Of a DNA stretch of 15,420 bases, positions 1 to 8,139 are shown in pieces; within the stretch, counting starts at the first letter, position 1, and each line of letters starts with the position of its first letter. The notes below the pieces were generated by a model that was not told where the DNA came from, made no database searches, and was given only the letters and a program-made list of their open reading frames with translations. Origin of the DNA: DATGQT01 sp033720695 (GTDB lineage Bacteria > Bacteroidota > Rhodothermia > Rhodothermales > Rubricoccaceae); NCBI GenBank assembly GCA_033720695.1, contig JAWWCA010000072.1, forward strand, positions 1 to 15,420, given 5' to 3'. Made by a program: the position numbers and the translations under genes.

Positions 1-2
1 AC

Positions 3-488
3 ACCCGCCGGTTCGGTGGCGACCGCGTGACGCACAGCGAGGTGCTCGACGTCGACGCCGCCAACCCCGAGGCCACGATCGTCGCCGACCTCAACGACGC
101 CGAGGCCCTCCCGGAGGCGCAGTTCGACTGCATCCTCCTGACGCAGACGCTCCACCTCGTCTACGACGTCCGGGCGGCCCTCGCCGCGCTCCACCGTGCG
201 CTCACGCCCGGCGGCGTGCTCCTCATGACCGTCCCCGGCATCACGAAGGTGGAGCCCGAGAGCACCTGGTACTGGGCGTTCACGCCGGCGTCGGCGCAGC
301 GCCTCGTCGAAGAGGTGTTCCCCGCCGAGGGCGTCGCGGTGAGCGTGTTCGGCAACGTGCTGGCCGCCCAGGCCTTCCTGCAGGGGATGGCCGCCGAGGA
401 GCTGGCGCCGGAGGAGCTCGCCGTCCGCGACCCTGCCTACCCGGTGCTCGTCGCCGTCCGGGCCGTCAAGCCCGCGCCGTCCGCATGA
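3..488 (+). CDS. SAM-dependent methyltransferase, C-terminal part (5' end outside window)
   Basis: The reading frame is open from base 3 with no convincing start, and residues before the first GTG (27) already read as family sequence (RRFGGDRV), so the gene begins upstream of the window. Visible are the second half of a class I Rossmann methyltransferase: an acidic beta-strand end (DVLDVD-like), the motif FDCILLTQTLHLVYDV (Methyltransf_11 post-II region) and LTPGGVLLMTVPG (motif III). The SAM-binding glycine loop lies off the left edge. Family members of this kind occur inside glycan clusters and methylate sugars or lipid-linked glycans; the substrate here is unknown. The stop TGA (486-488) overlaps the ATG of the deacetylase gene by four bases, making it the first visible gene of the operon. 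Function class is fairly sure, substrate is not. Confidence 0.85.
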   Translation, partial: TRRFGGDRVTHSEVLDVDAANPEATIVADLNDAEALPEAQFDCILLTQTLHLVYDVRAALAALHRALTPGGVLLMTVPGITKVEPESTWYWAFTPASAQRLVEEVFPAEGVAVSVFGNVLAAQAFLQGMAAEELAPEELAVRDPAYPVLVAVRAVKPAPSA

Positions 489-1498
489 GGGCGCTCGTCT
501 CCGCCCGCCTCCGTCGCGCCGTCCGCCGTCTCCAGAAGCGGTGGGCGCGGCGGGGCCTCATCCTGATGTACCACCGCGTGGGGGAGGAGGGGGCGGACCC
601 GTGGGGACTCCGCGTCTCGCCCGCGCACTTCGCCGAGCACCTCGACGTGCTGGTCCGACGGACGCACCCGATGGCCTTGTCGAGGATGGCCGCGTCGCTT
701 GGCGGCCGCCTCCCGCGCCGCGCCGTCGCCGTCACCTTCGACGACGGCTACGCCGACAACCTCCTCCGGGCCCGGCCCCTCCTCGACCGCCACGACGTGC
801 CCGCCACCGTCTTCCTCACGACGGGCTACCTCGGCGGCGCCCGCGAGTTCTGGTGGGACGCCCTGGAGCAGGTGCTCCTCCACGACCGCCCGCTGCCCGA
901 CGCGCTCGACCTCACCATCGATGGCGCGCCGTTCCGCTGGACCGCGGGGGACGACGCCGGACCGTCGGCGCCGGGGTGGCGGGCCTGGGAGCCGCCGCCG
1001 ACGCCGCGCCACGCCCTCTACCGCGACCTCTGGACGCGCCTCCAGCCTGCCTCCGCGGCCGTTCGATGGACGGCCCTCGACGCCCTCGCTCGGTGGGCCG
1101 GCGTCGCCCTCACCGTCCGCCCCGCGCTCCGCCCCCTCCACGACGACGAGGTGCCCGCCCTCGCCGACGGCCGCCTCGTCGAGGCCGGCGCCCACACCGT
1201 GACGCACCCCCCGCTCGACGCCCTCCCCGCCGCCACGCAGCGCGACGAGATCCAGCGGAGCAAGCGGGACCTGGACGAGCGGCTGGAGCGCTCTGTCGCG
1301 GCGTTCTCGTACCCCCACGGCCGGCTCACCGCCGACACCGCGACGCTCGTGCGGGAGGCCGGCTTCTCGTCCGCCTGCACCACCGCTCCCGCAGCGGTCG
1401 TGCGCGGGATCGACCCGCTCCGCTTGCCGCGGCTGTTCGTCGAGGACTGGGACGGGGACCGGTTCGCAGAGGCCCTGGAGCAGCACCTCTCGGGATGA
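485..1498 (+). CDS. Polysaccharide deacetylase (NodB / CE4 family)
   Basis: 337 residues starting at the ATG of the ATGA overlap. CE4 enzymes are metal-dependent and remove acetyl groups from N-acetylhexosamines of polysaccharides. Recognisable are LILMYHRV (25-32, the usual entry of this subgroup), the NodB metal and catalytic motif TFDDGYADN (84-92), a second metal motif HTVTHPPL (237-244, with both His) and FSYPHGR (274-280). A 90-residue insertion between motifs 1 and 2 (about 125-230), beginning FWWDALEQV, is typical of the long versions found in exopolysaccharide clusters. No signal peptide is evident; the N-terminus is Arg-rich, suggesting a cytoplasmic or membrane-surface enzyme acting on lipid-linked intermediates. 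It lies between a methyltransferase and a glycosyltransferase gene, both overlapped by four bases. All key residues are present. Confidence 0.93.
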   Translation: MRALVSARLRRAVRRLQKRWARRGLILMYHRVGEEGADPWGLRVSPAHFAEHLDVLVRRTHPMALSRMAASLGGRLPRRAVAVTFDDGYADNLLRARPLLDRHDVPATVFLTTGYLGGAREFWWDALEQVLLHDRPLPDALDLTIDGAPFRWTAGDDAGPSAPGWRAWEPPPTPRHALYRDLWTRLQPASAAVRWTALDALARWAGVALTVRPALRPLHDDEVPALADGRLVEAGAHTVTHPPLDALPAATQRDEIQRSKRDLDERLERSVAAFSYPHGRLTADTATLVREAGFSSACTTAPAAVVRGIDPLRLPRLFVEDWDGDRFAEALEQHLSG

Positions 1499-2730
1499 CG
1501 TACGCCCTCTTCGACCTCGACGCGGCAGCGCCTCTGCCGCCCCTCACCCTCACCGAGGAGGAGAGCGGCCTCGCCGTGCTCGTGCGCTACGAGGGCCGCC
1601 CGGTCGGCTTCTGGATGGAGCCGCTCGCGCCCGGCACCCACCTCGGCGTCGCCGAGGTGGCCGAGCGCGTCCGCCGGCACGCCGGGACGCGCCTGCTGCG
1701 CGAGCGGCTCCAGGCGGCGCTGGCCCCCCCGCCCCCCGTGCCGCCCTCGCTCCCGTCGCTCACCGTGGCCGTCTGCACGCGGGACCGGCCGGAGCAACTG
1801 GCCCGCTGCCTCGCGTCGCTGGAGCGGCTGCCACCGACGGCCCTCGGCCGGCCCGTCGCCGTAGACTGGCTCGTCGTCGACAACGCGCCGTCGGACGACC
1901 GCACCTGCGCGCTCGTCGTCGAGCGGCCTGCCGTGCGCTACGTCCGGGAGCCGCGGCCGGGCCTGGACGTCGCCCGCAACCGCGCCCTCGCCGAGGCCCG
2001 CGGCGACCGCCTCGCCTTTCTCGACGACGACGTGACAGTCGACGGCGGCTGGCTCGACGGGCTGATGGCGGCCTGGGTCGAGCACCCGGACGCCGCCGCT
2101 GTCACCGGTCTCGTCCTACCCTACGCCCTCGAGACCGAGGCCCAGATCCTCTTCGAGCGGCGCGGCGGCTTCCGGCGCGGCTTCGACCCGGTCCGCTACC
2201 AGGGGCCGGAGCACCCGGGCAACCCGCTCTACCCGTGCGGCGCCGGCATCTTCGGCGCCGGCGCCAACATGGCCTTCCGGCGCGACGTGCTCCAGGCCCT
2301 CGGCGGCTTCGACGAGGCCCTCGACACGGGCCCCCCGCTCCCCGGCGGCGGCGACCTCGACATCTTCTACCGCGTCGTCCGGGCGGGCCACGCGCTCGTC
2401 TACGAGCCGCGTGCCCTCGTCTTCCACGAGCACCGTCGCGACCTCGACGGGCTGCGCCGCCAGTACCACAGCTGGGGGCTCGGCTTCATGGCGTTCGTCG
2501 CCAAGACCTACGCCTCCGACCCGGCGCAGCGCCTCCGCCTCCGCCGCCTCGTGCGGTGGTGGTTCCGGTACCAGCTCCGCCTCCTCCGGGGGAGCGCGCC
2601 CGAGCCGGTGCCCCCGCGGTTCGTACGGGCCGAGCTCCTCGGCGGCGTCACCGGCCTCCTCGGTGAGTACGGACGGTCGGCGCGCCGCGCCCGCCGCCTT
2701 CGAGAGCAGGCCGTAGCGCCCGCGCCATGA
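1495..2730 (+). CDS. Family 2 glycosyltransferase with extra N-terminal domain (copy A)
   Basis: 411 residues from the ATG at 1495. The frame is open further upstream, but that part is the shadow of the deacetylase gene, and 1495 gives the operon's usual ATGA overlap. Residues 1-85 form a non-catalytic domain (VRYEGRPVGFW) ending in a Pro-rich linker. The GT-A fold follows: LTVAVCTRDRP (89-99), WLVVDNAPSDD (125-135), EPRPGLDVARN (152-162), the metal and nucleotide motif FLDDDV (175-180), GAGANMAFRRD (254-264), a GGGDLD acidic motif (284-289) in the place of the usual ED, and FHEHRRDL (310-317). It should transfer a nucleotide-activated sugar in the cytoplasm; donor and acceptor cannot be read from sequence. 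It shares its layout, including ALETEAQ after the GT-A core, with the gene at 3692, so the two are paralogues. Confidence 0.9.
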   Translation: MTYALFDLDAAAPLPPLTLTEEESGLAVLVRYEGRPVGFWMEPLAPGTHLGVAEVAERVRRHAGTRLLRERLQAALAPPPPVPPSLPSLTVAVCTRDRPEQLARCLASLERLPPTALGRPVAVDWLVVDNAPSDDRTCALVVERPAVRYVREPRPGLDVARNRALAEARGDRLAFLDDDVTVDGGWLDGLMAAWVEHPDAAAVTGLVLPYALETEAQILFERRGGFRRGFDPVRYQGPEHPGNPLYPCGAGIFGAGANMAFRRDVLQALGGFDEALDTGPPLPGGGDLDIFYRVVRAGHALVYEPRALVFHEHRRDLDGLRRQYHSWGLGFMAFVAKTYASDPAQRLRLRRLVRWWFRYQLRLLRGSAPEPVPPRFVRAELLGGVTGLLGEYGRSARRARRLREQAVAPAP

Positions 2731-3695
2731 CCCTCGCCGTCGTCATCTGCACCTACAACCACGCGGCGCTCCTTGACGGGGCGCTGGCGGCCCTGGCGGC
2801 CCAGGTGTCCCCCAGCGACGCCCGGTGGTCCGCCCTCGTCGTCGACAACAACTGCACCGACGACACGGCGGCCGTCGTCGCCCGCCACCAGGCGTCCGGC
2901 GCCATCCCGGGCCTGCGGCGCGTGGAGGAGAGGAGGCAGGGGCTGACGCCCGCCCGCCTCCGCGGCGTGCGCGAATCGGACGCCGATTGGGTCGTCTTCG
3001 TCGACGACGACTGCCGGCTGGCGCCCGACTGGGTGCGACGGGCCGCCGCCGTCGCCGCGGCCCACCCCGACGCCGGCGCCTTCGGCGGGCGCGTCGTGCT
3101 GGACTGGGAGCGGCCCCCGCCCGACTGGGTGCGGCGCTACGGCTACGCCTTCGCCGAGCAGGACCACGGCGAGGCCCCCGTCGAGGTGGGCTACCTCGTG
3201 GGGGCCGGGCTGGCGGTCCGACGAGACGCCCTCGACGCCTGCGGCTGGACCCACCGCCAGTACCTCGGCGACCGCGTCGGCCGGCGCCTCGTCTCGGGCG
3301 GCGACATGGAGATCACGCTGCGCCTCCGCGGCGCCGGGTACCCGCTCTGGTACGCGCCCGACCTCGTCCTCCGCCACGCCATCCCGGATGCGCGGACCTC
3401 GCTCCCGTACCTCCTCGCCATGCAGTACGGGCTGGGCAAGAGCCAGCAGCACGTCGACGCTCTCTGCTGGGGCGGCTCCTACCCCGGCTGGGTGCGGGCC
3501 TCTCTCGGCGCCCTCGCGCGCGAGACAGCGGGCGTGGCCCGGCAGGGCCTCCGGGCCCTCGCCCGGCGGCGTGCCGCCACCGACGCCCGCCTCGCCTGGC
3601 GCTTCCTCCTCGGCCGGTGGGCCGGCTGGGCCGCGCTGGTCGCCCGTGGGCCACGCGGCCCCGCCCTCCTCGGACAGGCCGCCCCGACCTCATGA
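2727..3695 (+). CDS. Family 2 glycosyltransferase, HpsE-like
   Basis: 322 residues, start ATG in a four-base overlap with the preceding stop. GT-A elements are complete: VVICTYNHA (5-13), ALVVDNNCTDDT (36-47), RQGLTPARLRG (70-80), VFVDDDC (90-96, DxD-type metal site), FGGRVVLDWE (119-128), GAGLAVRRD (159-167) and GGDMEITLRLRGAG (191-204) with the acidic catalytic-base position. The order and wording of GRV, PPDW, VGAGLAVRR and the GGDME helix resemble the hormogonium-polysaccharide glycosyltransferase HpsE family of cyanobacteria; that comparison is from memory. The C-terminus (about 245-322) is Arg- and Trp-rich and may sit on the membrane. It lies between the two paralogous GT2 genes, overlapped by four bases on both sides. 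Confidence 0.9.
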   Translation: MTLAVVICTYNHAALLDGALAALAAQVSPSDARWSALVVDNNCTDDTAAVVARHQASGAIPGLRRVEERRQGLTPARLRGVRESDADWVVFVDDDCRLAPDWVRRAAAVAAAHPDAGAFGGRVVLDWERPPPDWVRRYGYAFAEQDHGEAPVEVGYLVGAGLAVRRDALDACGWTHRQYLGDRVGRRLVSGGDMEITLRLRGAGYPLWYAPDLVLRHAIPDARTSLPYLLAMQYGLGKSQQHVDALCWGGSYPGWVRASLGALARETAGVARQGLRALARRRAATDARLAWRFLLGRWAGWAALVARGPRGPALLGQAAPTS

Positions 3696-4984
3696 GCACG
3701 ACACCGCACACGCCCCGCTGGGAGGTGGTCCACCTCGACCTGCGCACGGGGCTGGCCGACCTGCTCCCGCGAGAGGACGTGGGAGGGCTCTTCCTCGTCT
3801 TCTGGTGGGGGGAGGTGCCGCTCGGCCAGCACGAGGTGCCCGCCGAGGCGCTGCCCCTGCCCGCCTCGCGGCTGGCGACGCTTGCCGCGGAGGCCGTGGC
3901 GCCGGCCGCCGCCGCCCACCTCGACGGCGACCCCCTCGCCGACCTCGGGCTCGTCGACCCGCCGGACCTCGAGGCCCTCGACGACCGCCTCGCGCTGCGC
4001 GGCGCCGACGCCGCTGCCGTGTCGGTCATCGTCTGCACCCTCGACCGGCCGGCGTCGCTGGCACGAACCCTCGCCTCGCTCGCCCGGCAGTCGCACCCGC
4101 CCCGCGAGGTCCTCGTCGTGGACAACGCCCCGGCCTCCGGCCGCACGCGCCCCGTCGTGGACGGCGTCCCCGGCGTCCGCTACGTCCCGGAGCCCCGGCC
4201 GGGCTTAAGCGCGGCCCGCAACGCCGGCCTCCGGGCCGCCGCCGGCCCCCTCCTCGCCTTCACCGACGACGACGTCGAGGTGCACCCCGGCTGGGTGGCG
4301 CGCCTGAGCGCTGCCTTCGCCGACCCCGCCGTCGACGCCGTGACGGGGCTCGTGCTGCCGGCCGCTCTCGAGACCGAGGCGCAGCTGGGGTTCCAGCGGA
4401 GCGCCGCCGGCTTCGGGGGGGGCTACCGCCCGCGCCGCTTCGACGCGGCGTTCTTCGCGGCGGCGGAGCCGCGGGGCGTCCCCGTGTGGGAGGTCGGCGC
4501 CGGGGCCAACATGGCGTTCCGGAGCCGCGTGTTCGCCCGCCACGGCGGCTTCGACGAGCGGCTCGGCGCGGGCGCCTCCGGGTGCAGCGAGGACTCCGAG
4601 CTGTGGTACCGCATCCTCGCCGAGGGGGGCGTGTGCCGCTACGAGCCGGCGGCCGTCGTCTTCCACCACCACCGCCGCGACCTCGCGGCGCTCCGGCGCC
4701 AGATGCGCGCCTACCTGCGGGGACACGTGAGCGCTCTCTTCGCGCAGTATGGGCGCTACCGCCACGGCGGCTCCCTCCGCCGCGCCCTCCTCACGCTGCC
4801 GCGGGACTACGCCCGCCAGATCGCCCGACGCTTCGCCGGCGGACCGGACGACCGGACGGCCACGCTCAGCGCCGAGGTCGCCGGCCTCGTCGAAGGGCTG
4901 CTGACGGGCTGGCGCTATCTCCCCACGCGGACCGCCGACGTGCAGACGCGCTCGTCCGCGGCATCCGAGCCGGCTGCGCCGTGA
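3692..4984 (+). CDS. Family 2 glycosyltransferase with extra N-terminal domain (copy B)
   Basis: 430 residues from the ATG at 3692; the open frame upstream is the shadow of the neighbouring gene. Residues 1-105 are a non-catalytic domain of the same kind as in copy A (GLFLVFWWGEVPLGQHEVP, 32-50). The GT-A part runs VSVIVCTLDRP (110-120), VLVVDNAPASG (140-150), EPRPGLSAARN (167-177), FTDDDVEV (190-197, metal site), VTGLVLPAALETEAQ (217-231), VGAGANMAFRS (268-278), GCSEDSELWYR (297-307, catalytic acidic pair) and FHHHRRDL (324-331). The family transfers sugars from nucleotide donors; specificity is unknown. Its paralogue stands two genes upstream and differs mainly before the acidic motif (SED here, GGGD there), hinting at different acceptors. 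The stop overlaps the next gene's GTG by four bases. Confidence 0.9.
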   Translation: MSTTPHTPRWEVVHLDLRTGLADLLPREDVGGLFLVFWWGEVPLGQHEVPAEALPLPASRLATLAAEAVAPAAAAHLDGDPLADLGLVDPPDLEALDDRLALRGADAAAVSVIVCTLDRPASLARTLASLARQSHPPREVLVVDNAPASGRTRPVVDGVPGVRYVPEPRPGLSAARNAGLRAAAGPLLAFTDDDVEVHPGWVARLSAAFADPAVDAVTGLVLPAALETEAQLGFQRSAAGFGGGYRPRRFDAAFFAAAEPRGVPVWEVGAGANMAFRSRVFARHGGFDERLGAGASGCSEDSELWYRILAEGGVCRYEPAAVVFHHHRRDLAALRRQMRAYLRGHVSALFAQYGRYRHGGSLRRALLTLPRDYARQIARRFAGGPDDRTATLSAEVAGLVEGLLTGWRYLPTRTADVQTRSSAASEPAAP

Positions 4985-5775
4985 GCCCACCCCGCCACAA
5001 AGCGCCGCGCGGCGCCTTCCTCGCCCGGAACCCGTTCCCGCAGCCGTACACCTTCGGGTTCTTCTACCGCGAGAAGATGCGGGCCATCCACCGCGTGGCG
5101 CCCGACGCGCCGATGGCTGACGTGCTGGAGGTGGGCGGGGGACGGAGCGGGCTCACGGCGCTCCTCTACCCCGAGGCCCGCGTGGTCAACCTCGACCTCG
5201 ACCCCGCCCTCGCCGCGGCCCCCTGCAACCGCCAGCCGCGCGTCCGCTTCGTCGAGGGGAACGCCGAGCGGCTCCCCTTCCCCGACGCCTCGTTCGACGC
5301 CGTCACGATGTTCGACGTCATCGAGCACGTGCCCGACGACAGGGCGGCGCTCTCGGAGGCGCTGCGGGTGCTCCGCCCCGGCGGCCACCTCCTCCTCAGC
5401 ACGCCGAACGAGCGCTGGCGCTACCCCTACTACCGCGTGCTCCGGCTCGTCTGCCCGAGCGAGGAGGCCCTGTTCGCCGAGTGGGGGCACGTCCGCCGCG
5501 GCTACGCCCGACCCGAGCTGGAGGCGCTCCTCGGCCTCCCGGCCCAGCGCGCCGCCACCTTCATCTCGCCGCTGACGGTGCTCGGTCACGACGTAGCCTT
5601 CTCCCGGCTGCCCCGTCGCCTGCGCCGTTTCCTGTGCCTCGCGCTCAGCCCGGTCACCTGGCTGGGCTACGCGATCCACCGGCCCGGGCATCCCGGCACC
5701 GAGGGCGCCTACGGCTGGCAGAAGCCCACCGTGCCACAGCCTGGCGTCGAACCGTCCCGCAGGGCAGCGCCGTGA
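4981..5775 (+). CDS. Class I SAM-dependent methyltransferase
   Basis: 264 residues. The start is GTG 4981, chosen because it forms a GTGA overlap with the preceding stop and because family-like sequence (PFPQPYTFGFFYREKMRAI) begins just after it. Motif I is LEVGGGRSG (49-57), motif II VVNLDLDP (68-75), then EGNAERLPFPDASFDAV (92-108), DVIEHVPDD (112-120) and LRPGGHLLLSTPN (131-143): a complete Methyltransf_11/25 core. The C-terminal 100 residues contain an Arg-rich and hydrophobic stretch (RRLRRFLCLALSPVTWLGYAI) that could be a membrane-contact helix. Likely role: O-methylation of a sugar or lipid carrier intermediate in the glycan built by this operon; substrate unknown. Confidence 0.9.
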   Translation: MSPPRHKAPRGAFLARNPFPQPYTFGFFYREKMRAIHRVAPDAPMADVLEVGGGRSGLTALLYPEARVVNLDLDPALAAAPCNRQPRVRFVEGNAERLPFPDASFDAVTMFDVIEHVPDDRAALSEALRVLRPGGHLLLSTPNERWRYPYYRVLRLVCPSEEALFAEWGHVRRGYARPELEALLGLPAQRAATFISPLTVLGHDVAFSRLPRRLRRFLCLALSPVTWLGYAIHRPGHPGTEGAYGWQKPTVPQPGVEPSRRAAP

Positions 5776-7084
5776 CCGTCGCCACGGCGACATCGGAGCC
5801 GCATCGGCCGGGGCCGCGCGGGGCCGGCGACCGGCCGGTCGTGGCGCTGCTCCCGTGGGGCGACCTCATCGAGGACTACCTCGACCCCCTCGGCCTCTCG
5901 CTCGACGCCTTCGCCGACGACATGACCGGCGGCTGGCTCTTCGGCTACGTCGAGGCGCTGGAGAGCGCCGGCTGGAGGGTGGTGCTCTGCTGCGTGTCCC
6001 ACACCGTCCGCCGCCCCGAGCGCCGCTGCCACCTCCCGACAGGCGCCACGCTCTGGGTGCTGCCGCCGTCGCGCCTCTACCGGTGGCTGCGAGGGGCGAC
6101 CGCGTCGGGCGCTCTCCCAGCCCGCGGGCGCCTCCACGCGATGCGCGAGCGCGTACTGCCGTACCTCGCGACGCCGCCGGCGCGGCTGGCCCGCGTCCTC
6201 CGGCGCGAGCGCTGCCGCGCCGTGCTCTGCCAGGAGTACGAGTCCCCCCGCTTCGACGTGTGCGTCGGCCTGGGCCGGTTCCTCCGCCTCCCCGTCGTCG
6301 CCACCTTCCAGGGGGGCGACCGGCACGCGGGTCGCATCGAGCGAGCCCTCCGTCCGCGCACGGTGCGCGCCGCCGCCGGCCTCGTCATCGCCGCGGAGGG
6401 GGAGGCGGCGCGGGTGCAGACGGCCTACGGCGTGCCCCGCGATCGGATCGCGCGCATCCCCAACCCCCTCGACCTCGACGCCTGGGAGGAGACCGACCGG
6501 CGGGCCGCACGCGACCTGCTCGGCCTGCCGCCCGAGGCCGTCGTCGCGGCGTGGCACGGGCGCGTCACCCTCGCGGCCAAGGGGCTCGACGTCCTCCTCG
6601 ACGCGTGGGCGGCCGTCGAGCGGCACGACCCCGCGCGCGACGTCCGTCTCCTCGTCATCGGCACCGGACCCGACGCCAACGCGTTCAGGGCGCGGGCCGA
6701 CGCACTCGGCCTCCGAACCCTCCACTGGATCGACGACTTCGTGCTCGACCGCGACCGCCTGCGCCGCCTCCTCGGAGCGGCCGACCTCTACGTGTTCCCA
6801 TCGCGGCACGAGGGGTTCGCCGTCGCCCCGCTCGAAGCGATGGCGAGCGGCCTCCCCGTCGTCGCGGCCGACGCCTCCGGGATCGACGACCTCCTGCCAC
6901 ACGGGGAGGCCGACGGCGGCCTCGTGGTCCCGCGCGGCGACGCCAACGCCCTCGTCGCGGCCCTCGAACGCCTCCTCGGCGCCGCCCCAGCGCCGCGCGG
7001 GCCCGCGCCCGGACCGCCTCGACCGAGGCCGTCGGCCAGCGGCTCGCCGCCGTTCTCCAGGCGGCCTCCGAGGCGCGGCCATGA
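5772..7084 (+). CDS. Family 4 glycosyltransferase, 3' end frameshifted
   Basis: Start GTG 5772 in a GTGA overlap. N-terminal domain: LLPWGDLIEDYLDPLGLS (26-43) and DDMTGGWLFGYVEALE (49-64), a form I recall from cyanobacterial exopolysaccharide transferases. C-terminal GT-B domain: RIPNPLDLDAW (228-238), AWHGRVTLAAKGLDVLLDAW (260-279), LLVIGTGP (293-300), and the EX7E motif with E347 and E355 (SRHEGFAVAPLEAMASG). From about residue 403 (base 6980) the frame turns into Pro/Arg/Gly-rich sequence and runs on to 7166, 86 bases into the next gene. Reading one frame back gives RARTASTEAVGQRLAAVLQ and a TGA at 7082-7084 that overlaps the next ATG exactly as at every other junction. One missing base near the CCCC at 6985-6988 explains this. 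Catalytic residues are unaffected. The coordinates given are for the repaired gene. Confidence 0.85.
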
Positions 7085-8028
7085 CGAGCGCCCCCCAGCC
7101 CCGCGACGGCCCGGCGCTCGTGACGGTGATCGTGCCCGCCTACAACGCGGGCCGCTTCGTCGCTGAGGCCGTGCGCTCCGCCCAGGCCCAGACCCACCCC
7201 CACGTCGAGATCCTCGTCGTCGACGACGGCTCGACCGACGACACCGCGGCGCAGGTCCAGGCCCTGGCCGACCGCGACCCCCGCATCCGCCTCATCCGCC
7301 AGCCGAACCGCGGCGTGGCCGCCGCCCGGAACCGGGGCCTCGCCGAGGCCCGCGGCGCCTTCGTCGCCCCCCTCGACGCCGACGACCGGTGGCACCCCGA
7401 GAAGCTGGCGCGGCAGCTCCGGGCCATGGAGGACGAAGCCGTGGGGATGGTCTACACCGGCTGGGAGCGGTGCGACCGGGACGGGCGCCCCCTCCCCGAC
7501 AGCGCCCGCACGCCGAGGGTGGAGGGCTGGCTCGCGGACCGGTTCGTGCGCTCCAACCTCATCGCCTGCGCCAGCGTGCCGCTCTTCCGCAAGGCCTGCC
7601 TCGACCGGGTCGGGGGGTACGACGACCACCGGCCCATCGAGGGGGCGGGCTGCGAGGACTGGGACCTCTACCTCCGTGTCGCCGAGCGGTACCCCGTCGC
7701 CGCCGTCCCGGAGCCTCTCGTCGGCTACCGGCAGTCGGACCGAAGCATGTCGACCGACAGCGTCCGCATGAAGCGGTCGTACGATCGGATGATCGCCCGC
7801 CTCGTCGCCCGCCGACCGGCGCTCCCGCCCGCGCTCCTCCGCCAGTCGCGCCACCACTTCTACCGGTACCTCGCCGGGATCGCCCGCCGCAACGGCCGCC
7901 ACCTCCGGGCGTGGTACTGGCACGGGCGGTCCGCGGTCACCCGGCCCGAGGCGTTCGTCGCCGAGATCCCGCGGCGCAGCGCCGCCCGCTTGGAGCGGGT
8001 CCTCCCGTGGGGAGATCGCGCGCGCTAG
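7081..8028 (+). CDS. Family 2 glycosyltransferase
   Basis: 315 residues from the ATG at 7081, the last gene of the overlapping series. GT-A signatures: VTVIVPAYNAGRF (14-26), ILVVDDGSTDDT (44-55), PNRGVAAARNRGLAEARG (75-92), VAPLDADDRW (95-104, metal site) and GCEDWDLYLRVAE (190-202, catalytic acidic pair). This is the common WcaA/RfbB-type fold, cytoplasmic, using nucleotide sugars; it has no extra N-terminal domain, unlike the GT2 genes at 1495 and 3692. An Arg/His/Trp-rich C-terminus (255-315) may bind membrane lipid. The stop TAG is followed by a 111-base gap, so the operon probably ends here. Confidence 0.92.
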   Translation: MTSAPQPRDGPALVTVIVPAYNAGRFVAEAVRSAQAQTHPHVEILVVDDGSTDDTAAQVQALADRDPRIRLIRQPNRGVAAARNRGLAEARGAFVAPLDADDRWHPEKLARQLRAMEDEAVGMVYTGWERCDRDGRPLPDSARTPRVEGWLADRFVRSNLIACASVPLFRKACLDRVGGYDDHRPIEGAGCEDWDLYLRVAERYPVAAVPEPLVGYRQSDRSMSTDSVRMKRSYDRMIARLVARRPALPPALLRQSRHHFYRYLAGIARRNGRHLRAWYWHGRSAVTRPEAFVAEIPRRSAARLERVLPWGDRAR

Positions 8029-8139
8029 CGGGGGAATCCACGCGGGGAGGCGGCCCCCGCCCTGCGGGCCCTAAGTTCTTCAGCCTCGCCGCCTCCCGTC
8101 GCGCCCGCGGCCGAGGCGCACCCCCACCTCCCCGTCCAC
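8029..8139. other. Intergenic gap after the glycosyltransferase operon
   Basis: 111 bases without a gene. A small stem (CCCGC 8056-8060 / GCGGG 8064-8068, 3-base loop) is followed by a modest T-containing stretch to 8080 and could be a weak terminator for the operon. It touches a promoter-like TAAGTTC at 8072. Both signals are weak. The rest is C-rich and shows nothing. Confidence 0.35.
8072..8078 (+). promoter_or_regulatory. Possible -7 promoter box upstream of vanZ-like gene
   Basis: TAAGTTC, 61 bases before the GTG of the VanZ-like gene, fits the TAnnTTC pattern seen in four other intergenic regions of this window. No TTG is visible at the expected -33 distance. It is notable mainly as an AT-containing island in very GC-rich sequence. 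Confidence 0.3.

Noticed and set aside
541..1494. In-frame upstream extension of the GT2 gene that starts at 1495
   Set aside because: The extension is a Pro/Arg-rich shadow of the deacetylase gene, and 1495 gives the operon's standard overlap. The same reasoning removes the extensions before 3692, 4981 and 5772.
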